A model generated the notes under the pieces. The model saw only the letters and a list, made by a program, of their open reading frames with translations. It was not told the DNA's origin and ran no database searches. The position numbers and the translations under genes are program-made. Below are positions 36,905-47,070 of a DNA stretch of 64,000 nucleotides, one piece after another; the first letter of the stretch is position 1; each line of letters begins with the position of its first letter. Origin of the DNA: Phycisphaerales bacterium (lineage in GTDB: Bacteria; Planctomycetota; Phycisphaerae; Phycisphaerales; UBA1924); assembly GCA_030149165.1 (NCBI GenBank), contig JASBRY010000009.1:62001-126000 (forward strand), read 5' to 3'.

Positions 36905-39568
36905 TCACGGCTCTGAGTGTAGCGTGGATTGTGCTTTGATGAGGCGCGATCGGTACGGTTCTGGTCCGAGTTTTGGATCGATGAGCTTGAGGCGCGTGAG
37001 GTGGGCGCGTGCGTTGTCCTTGTCCGACTCGTTCCCCTGCGCGATGGTGGTTTCGATGATGAGTGTCCACGCGTGCCAGAAGTGTTTGGAGTCGTTGCTG
37101 TTGAGTGCGCTCGTGAGTTGGGTGAGGCGCTCGAGTGCTTTGCTTGGTTGGTCGGCGCCGATCAGCGCTCGAGCGTAGAGCAGTTCGAGCTGGGGATCTT
37201 CGGGATCGACGGAGTTGTGCACAAGACGCGAGAGCCGGATCGTCGCGGATGTGGGATCGGAGTCCACTTCCAGCGCCGCAGCGGTCCGGTGCCAATGCGT
37301 GGACAGGGGTGAACGCAGTCGATCCAGCGCCTCAGCGGTCTGGATCGCGTGCTGGAGCGGATCGGATGGACGCTCATTGAGCGCGTTCTCGTGGAGGATC
37401 TGTGCTCCCAGATCCGATTCGCGTGTCGCAGGTGTGAGCGAGCGGATCAGTGATTCCTGCTCCTGTCCCGAGGTGAGCTCGATGAGCTGGAGTTTCCAGA
37501 GGTCGATCTCGATGCGATCGGGATAGGTGCTGATCGCTTGGCGAAGCAGCGGGGTGATGAGCGGAGATGTGGATGCGGACGCGGTGTCGATCGCGCCGGC
37601 GAGTGCATCGGCGGCGCCTGGATGAGCCGGGAATCGGTCCGCGAGTTTGGATGCGGCTTCGATGAGCACGCTGTGGGAGTCGCGTGTGTTGAGAGCGCGG
37701 GCGCCCAAGCATGCGAGCCAGAGCGAATCCTCGGCGAGTTTCTGATCGTCGGATCGCGCGAGTATCAGGAGCGTTTCGATCGCGTGTTGCTTGTCATCCG
37801 TGTTGGTGCTCGTGAGCCGAGCACGCGCGTCGATGAATCGGACGAGCTGTGGGAGCAGGTTGACTTTGTTGGCGTTGGTTTGATCAAGCCGTAACTCATT
37901 GACCATCGCCGCGATCGAGCGGTCGATGAGCGGCTCAAGGTGGGGGAGCAGCGCCCGCAGATCGAGCAGTGGATCGAACGCGCTGAGTGGATCACGCTTG
38001 AGCATCGACCACGAGCGCGTCTGCGCGTGCAGCAGTGTCCACGCAGGATCGGTCGTGAATGGGGGGGTGTCGAGCAGCTGAGAATCGGGTTCCTCGTGCA
38101 TCGACAGAGCGAGCACAGCACTCGCGGCGGTGAGGTTTGAAATGTTGAGCTGATCGCGTTCACTCAGCAGTGATTTGAGAGATTGAACGCTCTGCACAGG
38201 ATCGCTTTCTGATCTCAGCATCGCGAGGATGATGCGCCGGCGTGCATCGAGTTCAGGGGATACAAACACAGACTCGTCCAGCGTGGTGCGGATGGTGTCC
38301 ATCTGTTCAGCGCTGTTGAACTGGGCGCTTCCCAGCAGGTGTGCCTCAGCGATCAGGAGCGCAGCGCGTGGGTCTTCAGTATCCGCGCTGTCGAGCATCT
38401 GATGGATGCGCCGCAGCGCTTCGTTGATCTTGGATTGGTCATCGTTGAGTGTGTGTGCGTAGAGCGCTCGGTAGTACGCGCCCGACGCTTTGAGTCCGAC
38501 GATCTGATCTTCCGCGCCGCTCAGGCGCGCATCGGCATTGGTCGGAGGGGGGGGGAGTGGCTCAGGATCGGGATTCGAGAGCTGGTTGTAGGTGATGACC
38601 TGGTGATCGTTGTGTCCGTCGCCGTGGAAGACTCCGATGGTGCGCATGATCCCTGTGGGGTCTTCATCGAGGAGCTGGATGGTCTTGATGACGACTGGAC
38701 GCGTCCCTTTGACAGGATCGAGCGGATTGAGTTCATCGAGTCGCTGCCGGACATTCTTGAGTCCGCCGGCCCATGGCGCTTCGGTGCGCTGGATGCCGCG
38801 CGAGATCAGCAGGATCATGTCGGGTTCAAGCTCGATCGCGGCCGCGAGTCCATCGACGGGGTTGGACTGTCCACGCGCCGGCATTTTGGAGAGCCAATCC
38901 GCGACGGCTTGTTTGTTCTCGCGCGTGGCGCGTGGGAGTTTGTTGCGCGAGGTTTGCAGGTTCGGGATCGCGTAGTCGGAGCCTTCGAGTTTGCGGAACG
39001 CGATCACCTGGAAGCGCTGGGTGGGGCTCAATCGATCGATGGACTGGAGCAAGCGCTCGCGGATGTAGCTCAGGGATGTGAGCGTCGCGCCGGAGGTGTC
39101 GACGACATACACGATCGAGCGTGCGGCTCCTGTGGAAACTCCCGCAAAGCTGATCGGAGTCGGCGCCGAGGATGGTTCTGCGGAGAGCGCGGAGGATTGT
39201 TTGGAGAGTTGCTCGAGCGTCGCGGCGCTCATCGCTTGGGACGCGACTGGGGTGGTGTCCGCGAGTGCTCTAGCGCTGCGATCGAGCACGCTCGGCTCTG
39301 ACTGGACGGGTTGATCGTTCGGTTGGTCAGATTGAGCAGAGGAGTTGTCTGATTTAGACTCCTCCTGTTGTTCTGTTGGTGGGGAGCTCTGGATCGGCGC
39401 GGAGAACTCGATCTCCGCGAGCGGGAGTTTGGTTGCTTTCTCGTTCGAATGCGCGAGCGACGCGGCTCGTGATCCGACCACGATAAGCAGCGCGATGAGG
39501 GAGATGTGCACAACGATGGACACGCCGGGGGGGAGAGCCCACCTCAGGATGGAAGCGTTGCGAGGCAC
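36905..39568 (-). CDS. Large vWA-like/TPR-like protein with N-terminal TM
   Basis: 'SIVYVVDTSGATLTSLSYIRERLLQSIDRLSPTQRFQVIAF' degenerate MIDAS; long helical repeat C-terminus. Confidence 0.7.
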   Translation of the reverse strand: MPRNASILRWALPPGVSIVVHISLIALLIVVGSRAASLAHSNEKATKLPLAEIEFSAPIQSSPPTEQQEESKSDNSSAQSDQPNDQPVQSEPSVLDRSARALADTTPVASQAMSAATLEQLSKQSSALSAEPSSAPTPISFAGVSTGAARSIVYVVDTSGATLTSLSYIRERLLQSIDRLSPTQRFQVIAFRKLEGSDYAIPNLQTSRNKLPRATRENKQAVADWLSKMPARGQSNPVDGLAAAIELEPDMILLISRGIQRTEAPWAGGLKNVRQRLDELNPLDPVKGTRPVVIKTIQLLDEDPTGIMRTIGVFHGDGHNDHQVITYNQLSNPDPEPLPPPPTNADARLSGAEDQIVGLKASGAYYRALYAHTLNDDQSKINEALRRIHQMLDSADTEDPRAALLIAEAHLLGSAQFNSAEQMDTIRTTLDESVFVSPELDARRRIILAMLRSESDPVQSVQSLKSLLSERDQLNISNLTAASAVLALSMHEEPDSQLLDTPPFTTDPAWTLLHAQTRSWSMLKRDPLSAFDPLLDLRALLPHLEPLIDRSIAAMVNELRLDQTNANKVNLLPQLVRFIDARARLTSTNTDDKQHAIETLLILARSDDQKLAEDSLWLACLGARALNTRDSHSVLIEAASKLADRFPAHPGAADALAGAIDTASASTSPLITPLLRQAISTYPDRIEIDLWKLQLIELTSGQEQESLIRSLTPATRESDLGAQILHENALNERPSDPLQHAIQTAEALDRLRSPLSTHWHRTAAALEVDSDPTSATIRLSRLVHNSVDPEDPQLELLYARALIGADQPSKALERLTQLTSALNSNDSKHFWHAWTLIIETTIAQGNESDKDNARAHLTRLKLIDPKLGPEPYRSRLIKAQSTLHSEP

Positions 39569-39639
39569 GGTTCTATTCTAGTGATTGAAAGTGTGATTGG
39601 TTCGATGAACAGTGCTGATCCTTTAGACCGTTCAGTCGG

Positions 39640-40644
39640 TCAAGGCGTCGGATTGTTTGTAGGCGGTGGTGGTGGCGGCGTCCGGTCAAACGAAGTCCGA
39701 TCCGCTGCTGGTGCGGGAGGATCCTGCTTGATTTTGGGTTGTTTGCGCTCCGGGGTTCCCGCGACATACGGATCGCGTCGTCCTGGACGGAAAATCAAGC
39801 GGTCCATCGAGAGTGGTCCAGCACCGAGCAAGAACACGCTGAGCGACATCATGATGATCCCGAACTGCCAGAGCAGAATTGAATACGACGCGGGATTCCA
39901 TGGATCAGCAGTGTGTGGGATAAATCCAAGCAACGCATCGGTGGACTGGAGCGCCGCGGGACCGATGTTGGTGGTCCAGATCGCGACAAGCATGACGATC
40001 GTGAGTGAGAGGGCGCTGATGCGTGTGAACAATCCGATGAGCAAGAAGAGTCCTGCCGCGAGTTCTGTGATCGCGGTTGCCCACGCGGCATAGACGGGCA
40101 TCTTCCCGCTTCCCATCCATGTCGGCATCGTTGGGGTGATCGGTTGGGAGTCTTCCGTTAATCCTGGAGATGTTGCGTGGTCGAGCAGGAGTGTGATCTT
40201 GTAGACATTCTTGATTCGGACAGGATCGGGGTAGTCTGATCCGACTGCGGGTGCTGTGGACTGAACGACATGAACGAAGACCGGTTCTTGTGTGTTCATC
40301 ACTCGGCGTTCTGGTGCGTCGTCGTTTGTGCTTTCTTGGGTGGCTTCTGGATCTTCATCGGTTGGGGTTTGCGATTCGAGATCATCGAGTTGCTCTTGAA
40401 CATCGGACTCGGATTCAGGAAGCGGATTCACTGGTTCATCGGGGAGATCAGATTCAGCGTCCTGCTCGGCTGGGGTGTCGGCGAGGAAGGTGACTCCGAG
40501 GTTGGCGAGACGAGCGGCGTTGTCGCCTTGTGTGGTGGTGGTCCCGATGATTTTCCCGGTCCCGGCCCACAGGAAGGTGATCGCGAGGACGAGCCGGAGC
40601 AGCAACGATGGGAGGGTCAGAGCGATGTGGTCGCGGTAGCGCAT
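39640..40644 (-). CDS. DoxX family membrane protein
   Basis: 'LLRLVLAITFLWAGTGKIIG', 'AITELAAGLFLLIGLFTRISALSLTIVMLVAIW'. Confidence 0.8.
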   Translation of the reverse strand: MRYRDHIALTLPSLLLRLVLAITFLWAGTGKIIGTTTTQGDNAARLANLGVTFLADTPAEQDAESDLPDEPVNPLPESESDVQEQLDDLESQTPTDEDPEATQESTNDDAPERRVMNTQEPVFVHVVQSTAPAVGSDYPDPVRIKNVYKITLLLDHATSPGLTEDSQPITPTMPTWMGSGKMPVYAAWATAITELAAGLFLLIGLFTRISALSLTIVMLVAIWTTNIGPAALQSTDALLGFIPHTADPWNPASYSILLWQFGIIMMSLSVFLLGAGPLSMDRLIFRPGRRDPYVAGTPERKQPKIKQDPPAPAADRTSFDRTPPPPPPTNNPTP

Positions 40645-40826
40645 GGTCGGATTCCCGAAAGCGTGTGGATCATGACGGTCGATGGGCGCACGCGGCGTTG
40701 ACCGTGTGTACCATCACTTTACATTGGTGTATCGGCAAGTTGTTCGGAACTTGACCTAGATTCGTGCGGTAAAGTGTGCGGAATGGTGGGTTTGGGTCTA
40801 AAAACACGGCTGGTCCATGATGAGCC

Positions 40827-40909
40827 GCGGGTGTGGCGGAACTGGTAGACGCGCCAGATTTAGGTTCTGGTGGGCATAGCCCGTGCAGGTTCGATTCCTG
40901 TCACCCGCA
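40827..40909 (+). tRNA. tRNA-Leu (anticodon TAG)
   Basis: Acceptor GCGGGTG/CACCCGC; anticodon stem CCAGA/TCTGG with loop TTTAGGT; variable arm TGGGCATAGCCCGT; T-arm CAGGTTCGATTCCTG; no encoded CCA. Confidence 0.95.
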
Positions 40910-40920
40910 TTGACGAAAAA

Positions 40921-40946
40921 AGCCCCCAGTCGATGCTGGGGGCTTT
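40921..40946. terminator. Rho-independent terminator (bidirectional) after tRNA-Leu
   Basis: AGCCCCCAG-tcgatg-CTGGGGGCT flanked by AAAAA and TT. Confidence 0.85.
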
Positions 40947-40981
40947 GTGTTTGCATTCGGCTGATATCTTCGCTGTACAGA

Positions 40982-43900
40982 TTATGGACAGCTCTGTCCG
41001 TAGCTTGCGAGGAACGCGGAGATGTCGAGGAAGTTGAAGTTGCCGTCGTTGTTGACATCCGCGATCGGATCCATGTCGGCGTAGAGGCCGAGGAAGAGGG
41101 AGACATCGAGGAAGTTGAGACCTCCTGAGAAGTCGAAGTCGGTATCACAGATCGCGCCGACACGGATCTCGTTGTCGAAGTATCCGACCTTGTAGCTCAG
41201 TCGAGGATCGCCGGTCGCTGGCGCGATGAGCGTATCGAATGTTCCTGTCACACCACCATCTGCCGTGACGATCGTCGCGACCCACGAGACCTCTGGATCG
41301 AATCCTTCGATGAGCGATAGGTCAAGTGTGCCGTCGGCGTGGAAGGTTGAGGAGGAGTCGATGATGTCGTTGACTCCGAAGTCAGAGACTTCGACCGCGT
41401 ACACACTCGAGTCCGAAAGGGTGATGGGTTGGCTCGCGTCGATCTCACCGACGGAGAGTCCCGGAGCGATGGTGCCGTTCATGTTGAGCGGCGCGTTGAT
41501 CTGTCCGCGTCCCGAGAGTGTTTGATCCGCTCCGATGGTGAGTCCAGCGCCGGTGATCTGTGATCTGTTTGTTGTCCCGGTAAGACGGATCTCGCCCATG
41601 CCCTCGATTGTCGCGGGAGCGGCTGAGGTGACTGCGGTTGCAAACCCACCGTTCGTTGGGTTGATGTTGATGGTGCTGTGGTTGGTGATGATTCCAGAGA
41701 GCGCCAGTGATACACCTGTGTTGAGGGTGACCGGCGAGAGGTTGGTCATGTTTTGGAATGTGGAAGTACCGCTGTTGAGGTTGGTGACTCCTCCGAACAG
41801 CGCGTCCATTGTGCCGCCGTTGATGGTCGTGTTGGTGAGCGTGACCAACCCGTCATTGTTGAGGATCTGTCCGCCGGCGGTTTGATCGATCTCGATTCCT
41901 GTGATCTGGAGACCCTCGGCGGGATTGACTTGGATCAGTGTGTTATTGATCTTGTTGTTTGATAGCAGCGTCAGCGTTCCGTTGGTCGTCTCGATGAGTC
42001 CGTTATTGATGAGCGACGCATTGATCTGTCCGAATCCCTGTACGGTGTGAGAAGCGCCGATCGTGACGGTCTCGCCCGCGACTGTATTGAGCTGGGCTCT
42101 ACTGCCACTTCCAAAGAGGCGTGTCGTGCCGGTGCCTCCGAGTGTGGAGGAGTCGTTGAAGACCAGAGTGGTAGCGAATCCGCCGTTGGTGGGATTGACG
42201 GTCAAGATATCGTTGCTGAGCAATCCATTCGTGATCCCGATCACTGTTCCTGAGTTCATCACAAGCGGCGTGTTGAGTGTGAGCTGATCAAAGTTGCTTG
42301 TTCCGGATGATTGCGTGACCAGTCCGCTGGTTGCATTGATCGCGCCGTTGTTGATGGTTGCAGAGGAGAGGGTGAGCGTGCCATCGTTAACACTGATCTT
42401 GGCGGCGGGATCTTGATCGAGCGTGATCCCTGTGATGTTGATGTTTGCGCCGGGTTGGATCGAGATGGTGTTGTTGTTCACCTTGTCGTTGGTGATCAGG
42501 TCGAGTGATTGACCACTGGTATCAGCATCGACAATCCCGTTGATGATGAGTGACGCGTGGATCTGTCCGAATCCTCGGATGACATGATTGGATGCGAGTG
42601 CGAGGGTTTCGCCTGCTCCGGTGATGAGTTGAGCTCTGCTCCCTGTGCCTCGCATAAGAGTTTGTCCGGTACCTGAGAGGACTGTGGAGACCGGGAACTG
42701 AATCGAGGTCGCGAATCCGCCGTTGGTTGGATTGATGACGAGGTCATCGTTGTTGACGAGTGTGTTGGTGACGATGAGTGCGGTCCCAGAGTTCATGTTC
42801 ACAGGCGCGTTGAGGACGACGCTGTCGAAGTTGTTGGTGCCGCTGCTGATTGTGGTGGTCCCGGAGCCGTTGATTGCTCCGTCCAGGATGGTTGAGGAAG
42901 TCAGCACGAGATTGCCGTTGTCGATACTGAACTGACCCCCGCCGGTTTGGTCAACGGTGATTGATGTCACATTCATCGTTGAAGCGTTAGTGATCTGGAA
43001 GATACTGTTGTTGACCTTGTCATTGGTGTTGAGCAGGAGTGATTGTCCTGCGATGTCGGCGCTGACGAGTCCGTTGTTGATCAGCGGCGCTTGGATCGTC
43101 CCGATGCCTCGGATGGTGTGTGTGGACGCTTGGGTGACGGTGTGGGTCGGATCCAATGAGCGAAGGATTGATCGGTTACCAGTTCCGTCGAGAGAAAGGA
43201 TTCCAGAGCCGTTCAGTGTCGAAGGATTCTGAAACTCTGCGACTGTGGTGAATCCACCGTTGGTTGGGTTGAGACTTAACTGTGCATCATTTTCGATGGT
43301 GTTGATGATCTGGAGAAGCACGCCGGAACTCACTGAACCAAATCCGATGGTGTGAACATTGTTCACGGAGTTGGTCCCGCTGTTAAAGACCCAGTTCGAT
43401 TCAGACATCGATTGGAGTGTCCCGTCTGAGATGTTGACATTGGTCATATTGAGTTGACCGTCATCAACGCTGATCTCACCGCTCGGTCCTTGGCCAATTG
43501 TTACGGCGTTCATGACCATGGTCGAGCCGTTCACGACCTCGAAGCGGTTGTTGTTGGTCCATGTGCCATTGAGAACATCAAGTGTATTTCCAGAAGTGCT
43601 GGCGCTGATGAGTCCGTCGTTGAGAAAATCACCCACGATGCGACCGATGCCGTTGACGGTGTGATCTGTTCCATGTGAGACTACGGCGCCGGTTCCCGAT
43701 GTGAGTGTTGAGCGTGTGCCAGTGCCGTTGAGTGTGACGACACCTGTTCCAGTGAGCGCCGCGGAGTTGTTGAATGTCAGCGTGGACGCAAACCCTCCGT
43801 TGGTGTTGTTGACGACGACCAAGCCGTTGTTGACCATCCCGCCTTGGAGTCCAAGCGCGATGCCTGAGTTGGTACTGAGTGTGCAACCGGCGTCTTGGAT

Positions 43901-44128
43901 GTCGACTGACCCCAGACCAGTGGTCGAGACATTGAGGGTTGTGGTGTAAGTCCCTCCGATGTTGAACTCAGCGGTTTCGGTAGCCATGCTTGGTACAGTC
44001 ATCGGCGACCAGTTCGTCGGGACATTCCACAGACCACCGGCGGGATTGACCCAGTCAATGTTCTGTCCGAGCGCTGTGCCCGCGAGTAAAAAGACGGCGA
44101 GTGTTGATTTGGTGATTGGGGTATACAT
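40982..44128 (-). CDS. Large secreted repeat protein with GC-type dockerin-like C-terminus
   Basis: Signal peptide MYTPITKSTLAVFLLAGTALGQ; five 'NxTNGGFAT/ST'-type repeats; C-terminal 'CDTDFDFSGGLNFLDVSLFLGLYADMDPIADVNNDGNFNFLDISAFLASYGQSCP'. Confidence 0.88.
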   Translation of the reverse strand: MYTPITKSTLAVFLLAGTALGQNIDWVNPAGGLWNVPTNWSPMTVPSMATETAEFNIGGTYTTTLNVSTTGLGSVDIQDAGCTLSTNSGIALGLQGGMVNNGLVVVNNTNGGFASTLTFNNSAALTGTGVVTLNGTGTRSTLTSGTGAVVSHGTDHTVNGIGRIVGDFLNDGLISASTSGNTLDVLNGTWTNNNRFEVVNGSTMVMNAVTIGQGPSGEISVDDGQLNMTNVNISDGTLQSMSESNWVFNSGTNSVNNVHTIGFGSVSSGVLLQIINTIENDAQLSLNPTNGGFTTVAEFQNPSTLNGSGILSLDGTGNRSILRSLDPTHTVTQASTHTIRGIGTIQAPLINNGLVSADIAGQSLLLNTNDKVNNSIFQITNASTMNVTSITVDQTGGGQFSIDNGNLVLTSSTILDGAINGSGTTTISSGTNNFDSVVLNAPVNMNSGTALIVTNTLVNNDDLVINPTNGGFATSIQFPVSTVLSGTGQTLMRGTGSRAQLITGAGETLALASNHVIRGFGQIHASLIINGIVDADTSGQSLDLITNDKVNNNTISIQPGANINITGITLDQDPAAKISVNDGTLTLSSATINNGAINATSGLVTQSSGTSNFDQLTLNTPLVMNSGTVIGITNGLLSNDILTVNPTNGGFATTLVFNDSSTLGGTGTTRLFGSGSRAQLNTVAGETVTIGASHTVQGFGQINASLINNGLIETTNGTLTLLSNNKINNTLIQVNPAEGLQITGIEIDQTAGGQILNNDGLVTLTNTTINGGTMDALFGGVTNLNSGTSTFQNMTNLSPVTLNTGVSLALSGIITNHSTININPTNGGFATAVTSAAPATIEGMGEIRLTGTTNRSQITGAGLTIGADQTLSGRGQINAPLNMNGTIAPGLSVGEIDASQPITLSDSSVYAVEVSDFGVNDIIDSSSTFHADGTLDLSLIEGFDPEVSWVATIVTADGGVTGTFDTLIAPATGDPRLSYKVGYFDNEIRVGAICDTDFDFSGGLNFLDVSLFLGLYADMDPIADVNNDGNFNFLDISAFLASYGQSCP

Positions 44129-44234
44129 GATGATCTCTCTCCGAGCGTGGTCTGCTCTTTTCATCAGTTGGTTTTCGATGGGTCAATGTCCGAATTCGAC
44201 CAGACCCATTGTATAGGGATTTTTATTCAGTCCA

Positions 44235-44261
44235 AGAAAAAACCCGCGATATCGCGGGTTT
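44235..44261 (-). terminator. Rho-independent terminator downstream of 44289..46910
   Basis: Perfect palindrome AACCCGCGATATCGCGGGTT with a minus-strand T-tract. Confidence 0.85.
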
Positions 44262-44288
44262 GGGGGTTTAGGTAAGTTCAGATTGCGT

Positions 44289-46910
44289 TTATGGACAGCT
44301 TTGCCCGTAGCTCGCGAGGAACGCGGAGATGTCGAGGAAGTTGAAGCTGCCGTCGTTGTTGATGTCCGCGATTGGATTCATGTCGGCGTACAAGTTCAGG
44401 AAGATCGAGACATCGAGGAAGTTCAGACTTCCAGAGAAATCAAAGTCGGTATCACACACGGCTCCGACACGGATCTCGTCAGCGAAGTACCCGATCCGGT
44501 AAGTTAAGCGTGGATCCGCTGGGGGTGGTGCGATGAGTGTGTCAAAGGTCCCTGTGACCCCGCCGTCTGCCGTGACGATGGTGACGGCCCACGATTCTGT
44601 TGGAGTGAATCCATCGATGAGCGTGAGGTCGAGTGTGCCGTCGGCGTGGAAGGTCGAAGATGAATCGATAAGGTCATTGATCGTGATTCCAGCAACCTCG
44701 ATTTGAAGAACGCTGGAGTCTGTGAGCGAGAATGGGCTATTGGCGGTCATAATCCCTGCGGAGAATCCCGGCGCGATGGTGCCGTTGTTGACGAGTTCGG
44801 TGTTGATGACCCCAATCCCAGAGATGGTGTGATCCGTGCCGTTGGTTAAGACCTCCCCGCCTGTGTTGCTCGTGATCTGTGATCGTGTGGAAATCCCGCC
44901 GAGTATCAGTTTGCCAGTGCCACTCAGGGTGATGTTCTGTTGGATCTCGACAGTTGTTACTGCGGCAGAGTTCGTAGGGTTTACATTGATGAGTTCGTTA
45001 TTCGTATGTGAACCACTAAGTTCGAGTGTTTGGCCTGGTTCAACAACGATTGATGCGTTGTTGGTGACGCTCGCGAGTTGTGAAGCACCGCCTTGTACAT
45101 TGAACACTCCAGCACCAGACGATTCGATCGAACCACCGGTGATGGTGGTGTTCTGGAGTTCGACCTCGCCGTCATCAGCGGCGATCTTTGCTCCCGATGC
45201 TTGGATGACATTTGATCCAGTGCTCAGTTCGAGGATCGCGTTGTTGTCGGATTGGATCGTGTTGTTGTTCTGGATCGATGCGGTGACGAGGATCTCCAGT
45301 CCGGCTACATCCGCGTTGATGATCCCATCATTGATGACCGGCGTGATAATTCGTCCGTAGCCGTGGATCGTGTGGTTCGCGCCGTTGGTGACGAGCACGC
45401 CGGGTTCTCCTGAGAGCTGAGCGCGAGTGGAGAATCCGTTGAGTGTGAGGGTCCCGTTGCCGTTGAGCGCGCCGGTGTCGAGGAAGTGCAGGTTGGTCTG
45501 CGCGGCACCGTTCGTGGGGTTGACCAGGATCTCGCCGTTGTTCGTGATCGATCCGCTGATTTGCAGAACATCTCCGGCGTTGATCTCGATATCACCCTGA
45601 TTCGTGACAGCGTTGAAAGTGGAGTTTGTCACGATGTCGTGGAATCCGCTGCCGCTTGTGAGGGTTCCTCCGAGCACGGTCGCGGCAGAGTAGAGGATAT
45701 TGCTCGTGTTGGCCGCGAGTGTTCCTCCGCCGGTCTGGTCGAGCGTGAAGCTGTTGAGTTCGATGAGACCGCCGTCAGCGGACATGATGTTGTTGTTGGC
45801 TTTATCGAGCGATACAACGAGGAGGGTTTGTCCTGCGATATCTGCTGAGATTGTGCCGTTGTTGATTACTGGCGCGAAGATGCGTCCGAATCCGTTGATG
45901 GAATGATTGGTGTCGTTGGTGATGGTTCCACCACCTGCCGCGGTGATCTGTGCGCGGGTCGTGAAGCCGTTGAGCCGGACCATCCCTGATCCTGTCAGAA
46001 GCACATTGTTATCAGCGTCCAGAGTCGTCGCGGCGGCGCCGTTGGTTGGGTTGACCAAGATCTCGCCGTTGTTGGTGATGGTGTCGGAGAGGTTCAATGT
46101 TCTGGCAACCGCGACTTCAACACTTCCGTTGACTGTGAGGTCATCGAAGACAGGTGCGTTTGTGGCGACCACTGTTCCGCTGTTGACACCCTCGACTGTG
46201 CCTCCCGAGATGATCGCGTCCTGGACATTCACTGTCCCTCCATCGGCGCGGATCACCCCCGACCCGCTTTGGGTGATGACGAGATCACTGAAGTTGAGAT
46301 TGAGTATGCCGTTGTTGTTAGCGCCAATGACGCTGTTGTTGGTGACATCCCCAAAGCGGAAGTCGAGTGTGTTGAATGCGTTGTTTGCTTCTATGGTGCC
46401 GTTGTTGATGAAGTCTCCGAAGATCTGTCCGAATCCTTCGATGGTGTGGCTCGCGCCATTCGTGAGTGTCGCTCCTGTGTCGACAACAAAGCGGGCGCGT
46501 GTGGTGAATCCGTTGAGCACGATCGATCCTGAACCTGATGTGCTCGCCGTGTCTCTCCAGAAGAGCGTGGTCTGTGCCGCTCCGTTGGTCTGATTAACGA
46601 TGTAGACGCCATCGTTGTCGAGATTCCCGAAGAGTTGGTGCTGACGGCTTGCATCCAACGCGATCGTGGCGTTGGGATTGTCGTTGGTGATGTCGTCTGT
46701 GGAGTAGTTCCCGTTTACGCGGATGGTGTAAGTCCCATTGTTTGGGATGAACGCGTCGTTGGTCGAGTTGATCGGCGCGGTCGATGGTGTCCAGTTGGTG
46801 GGGACGGACCAGAACCCGTCAGTGGTCAGGTTCCAAGTGGATGTCTGCGCGAGACCTGCGGAGGTCATCAGCGTGAGCGCGGATACGGCCGTGATTGTCT
46901 TGGTGTGCAT
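44289..46910 (-). CDS. Secreted repeat protein with GC-type dockerin-like C-terminus; tandem paralog of 40982..44128
   Basis: Four 'NxTNxAA' repeats; tail 'CDTDFDFSGSLNFLDVSIFLNLYADMNPIADINNDGSFNFLDISAFLASYGQSCP'. Confidence 0.88.
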   Translation of the reverse strand: MHTKTITAVSALTLMTSAGLAQTSTWNLTTDGFWSVPTNWTPSTAPINSTNDAFIPNNGTYTIRVNGNYSTDDITNDNPNATIALDASRQHQLFGNLDNDGVYIVNQTNGAAQTTLFWRDTASTSGSGSIVLNGFTTRARFVVDTGATLTNGASHTIEGFGQIFGDFINNGTIEANNAFNTLDFRFGDVTNNSVIGANNNGILNLNFSDLVITQSGSGVIRADGGTVNVQDAIISGGTVEGVNSGTVVATNAPVFDDLTVNGSVEVAVARTLNLSDTITNNGEILVNPTNGAAATTLDADNNVLLTGSGMVRLNGFTTRAQITAAGGGTITNDTNHSINGFGRIFAPVINNGTISADIAGQTLLVVSLDKANNNIMSADGGLIELNSFTLDQTGGGTLAANTSNILYSAATVLGGTLTSGSGFHDIVTNSTFNAVTNQGDIEINAGDVLQISGSITNNGEILVNPTNGAAQTNLHFLDTGALNGNGTLTLNGFSTRAQLSGEPGVLVTNGANHTIHGYGRIITPVINDGIINADVAGLEILVTASIQNNNTIQSDNNAILELSTGSNVIQASGAKIAADDGEVELQNTTITGGSIESSGAGVFNVQGGASQLASVTNNASIVVEPGQTLELSGSHTNNELINVNPTNSAAVTTVEIQQNITLSGTGKLILGGISTRSQITSNTGGEVLTNGTDHTISGIGVINTELVNNGTIAPGFSAGIMTANSPFSLTDSSVLQIEVAGITINDLIDSSSTFHADGTLDLTLIDGFTPTESWAVTIVTADGGVTGTFDTLIAPPPADPRLTYRIGYFADEIRVGAVCDTDFDFSGSLNFLDVSIFLNLYADMNPIADINNDGSFNFLDISAFLASYGQSCP

Positions 46911-47010
46911 TGCTCTCTCCCTCGAATGCGGTTGTAATGTTGGGGATTTCTCCCGTATGACCGGTAATAATAGAGGATTTGCCTTATTTCTTCAAGAAAT
47001 AAACTTTACG

Positions 47011-47044
47011 TCTAAAAAAGCCAGCACCGATCGGTGCTGGCTTT
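47011..47044 (-). terminator. Rho-independent terminator downstream of 47071..49347
   Basis: AAAGCCAGCACCGATCGGTGCTGGCTTT palindrome with a minus-strand T-tract. Confidence 0.88.
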
Positions 47045-47070
47045 GAAATAGTCAAGGTTTGTTATTGGTC

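Noticed and set aside
38339-39301. 320-aa plus-strand ORF opposite the vWA-like gene
   Set aside because: Antisense open frame with no signal peptide or domain; the minus-strand gene is far better supported.
45907-46593. Plus-strand ORFs antisense to the repeat-protein genes (also 41535-43232)
   Set aside because: They mirror the repeat structure of the minus-strand genes and are a by-product of it.
40982-47000. Repetitive DNA as a possible CRISPR array
   Set aside because: Repeats are in-frame protein modules with long, variable periods, not short identical repeats with spacers; no cas genes present.
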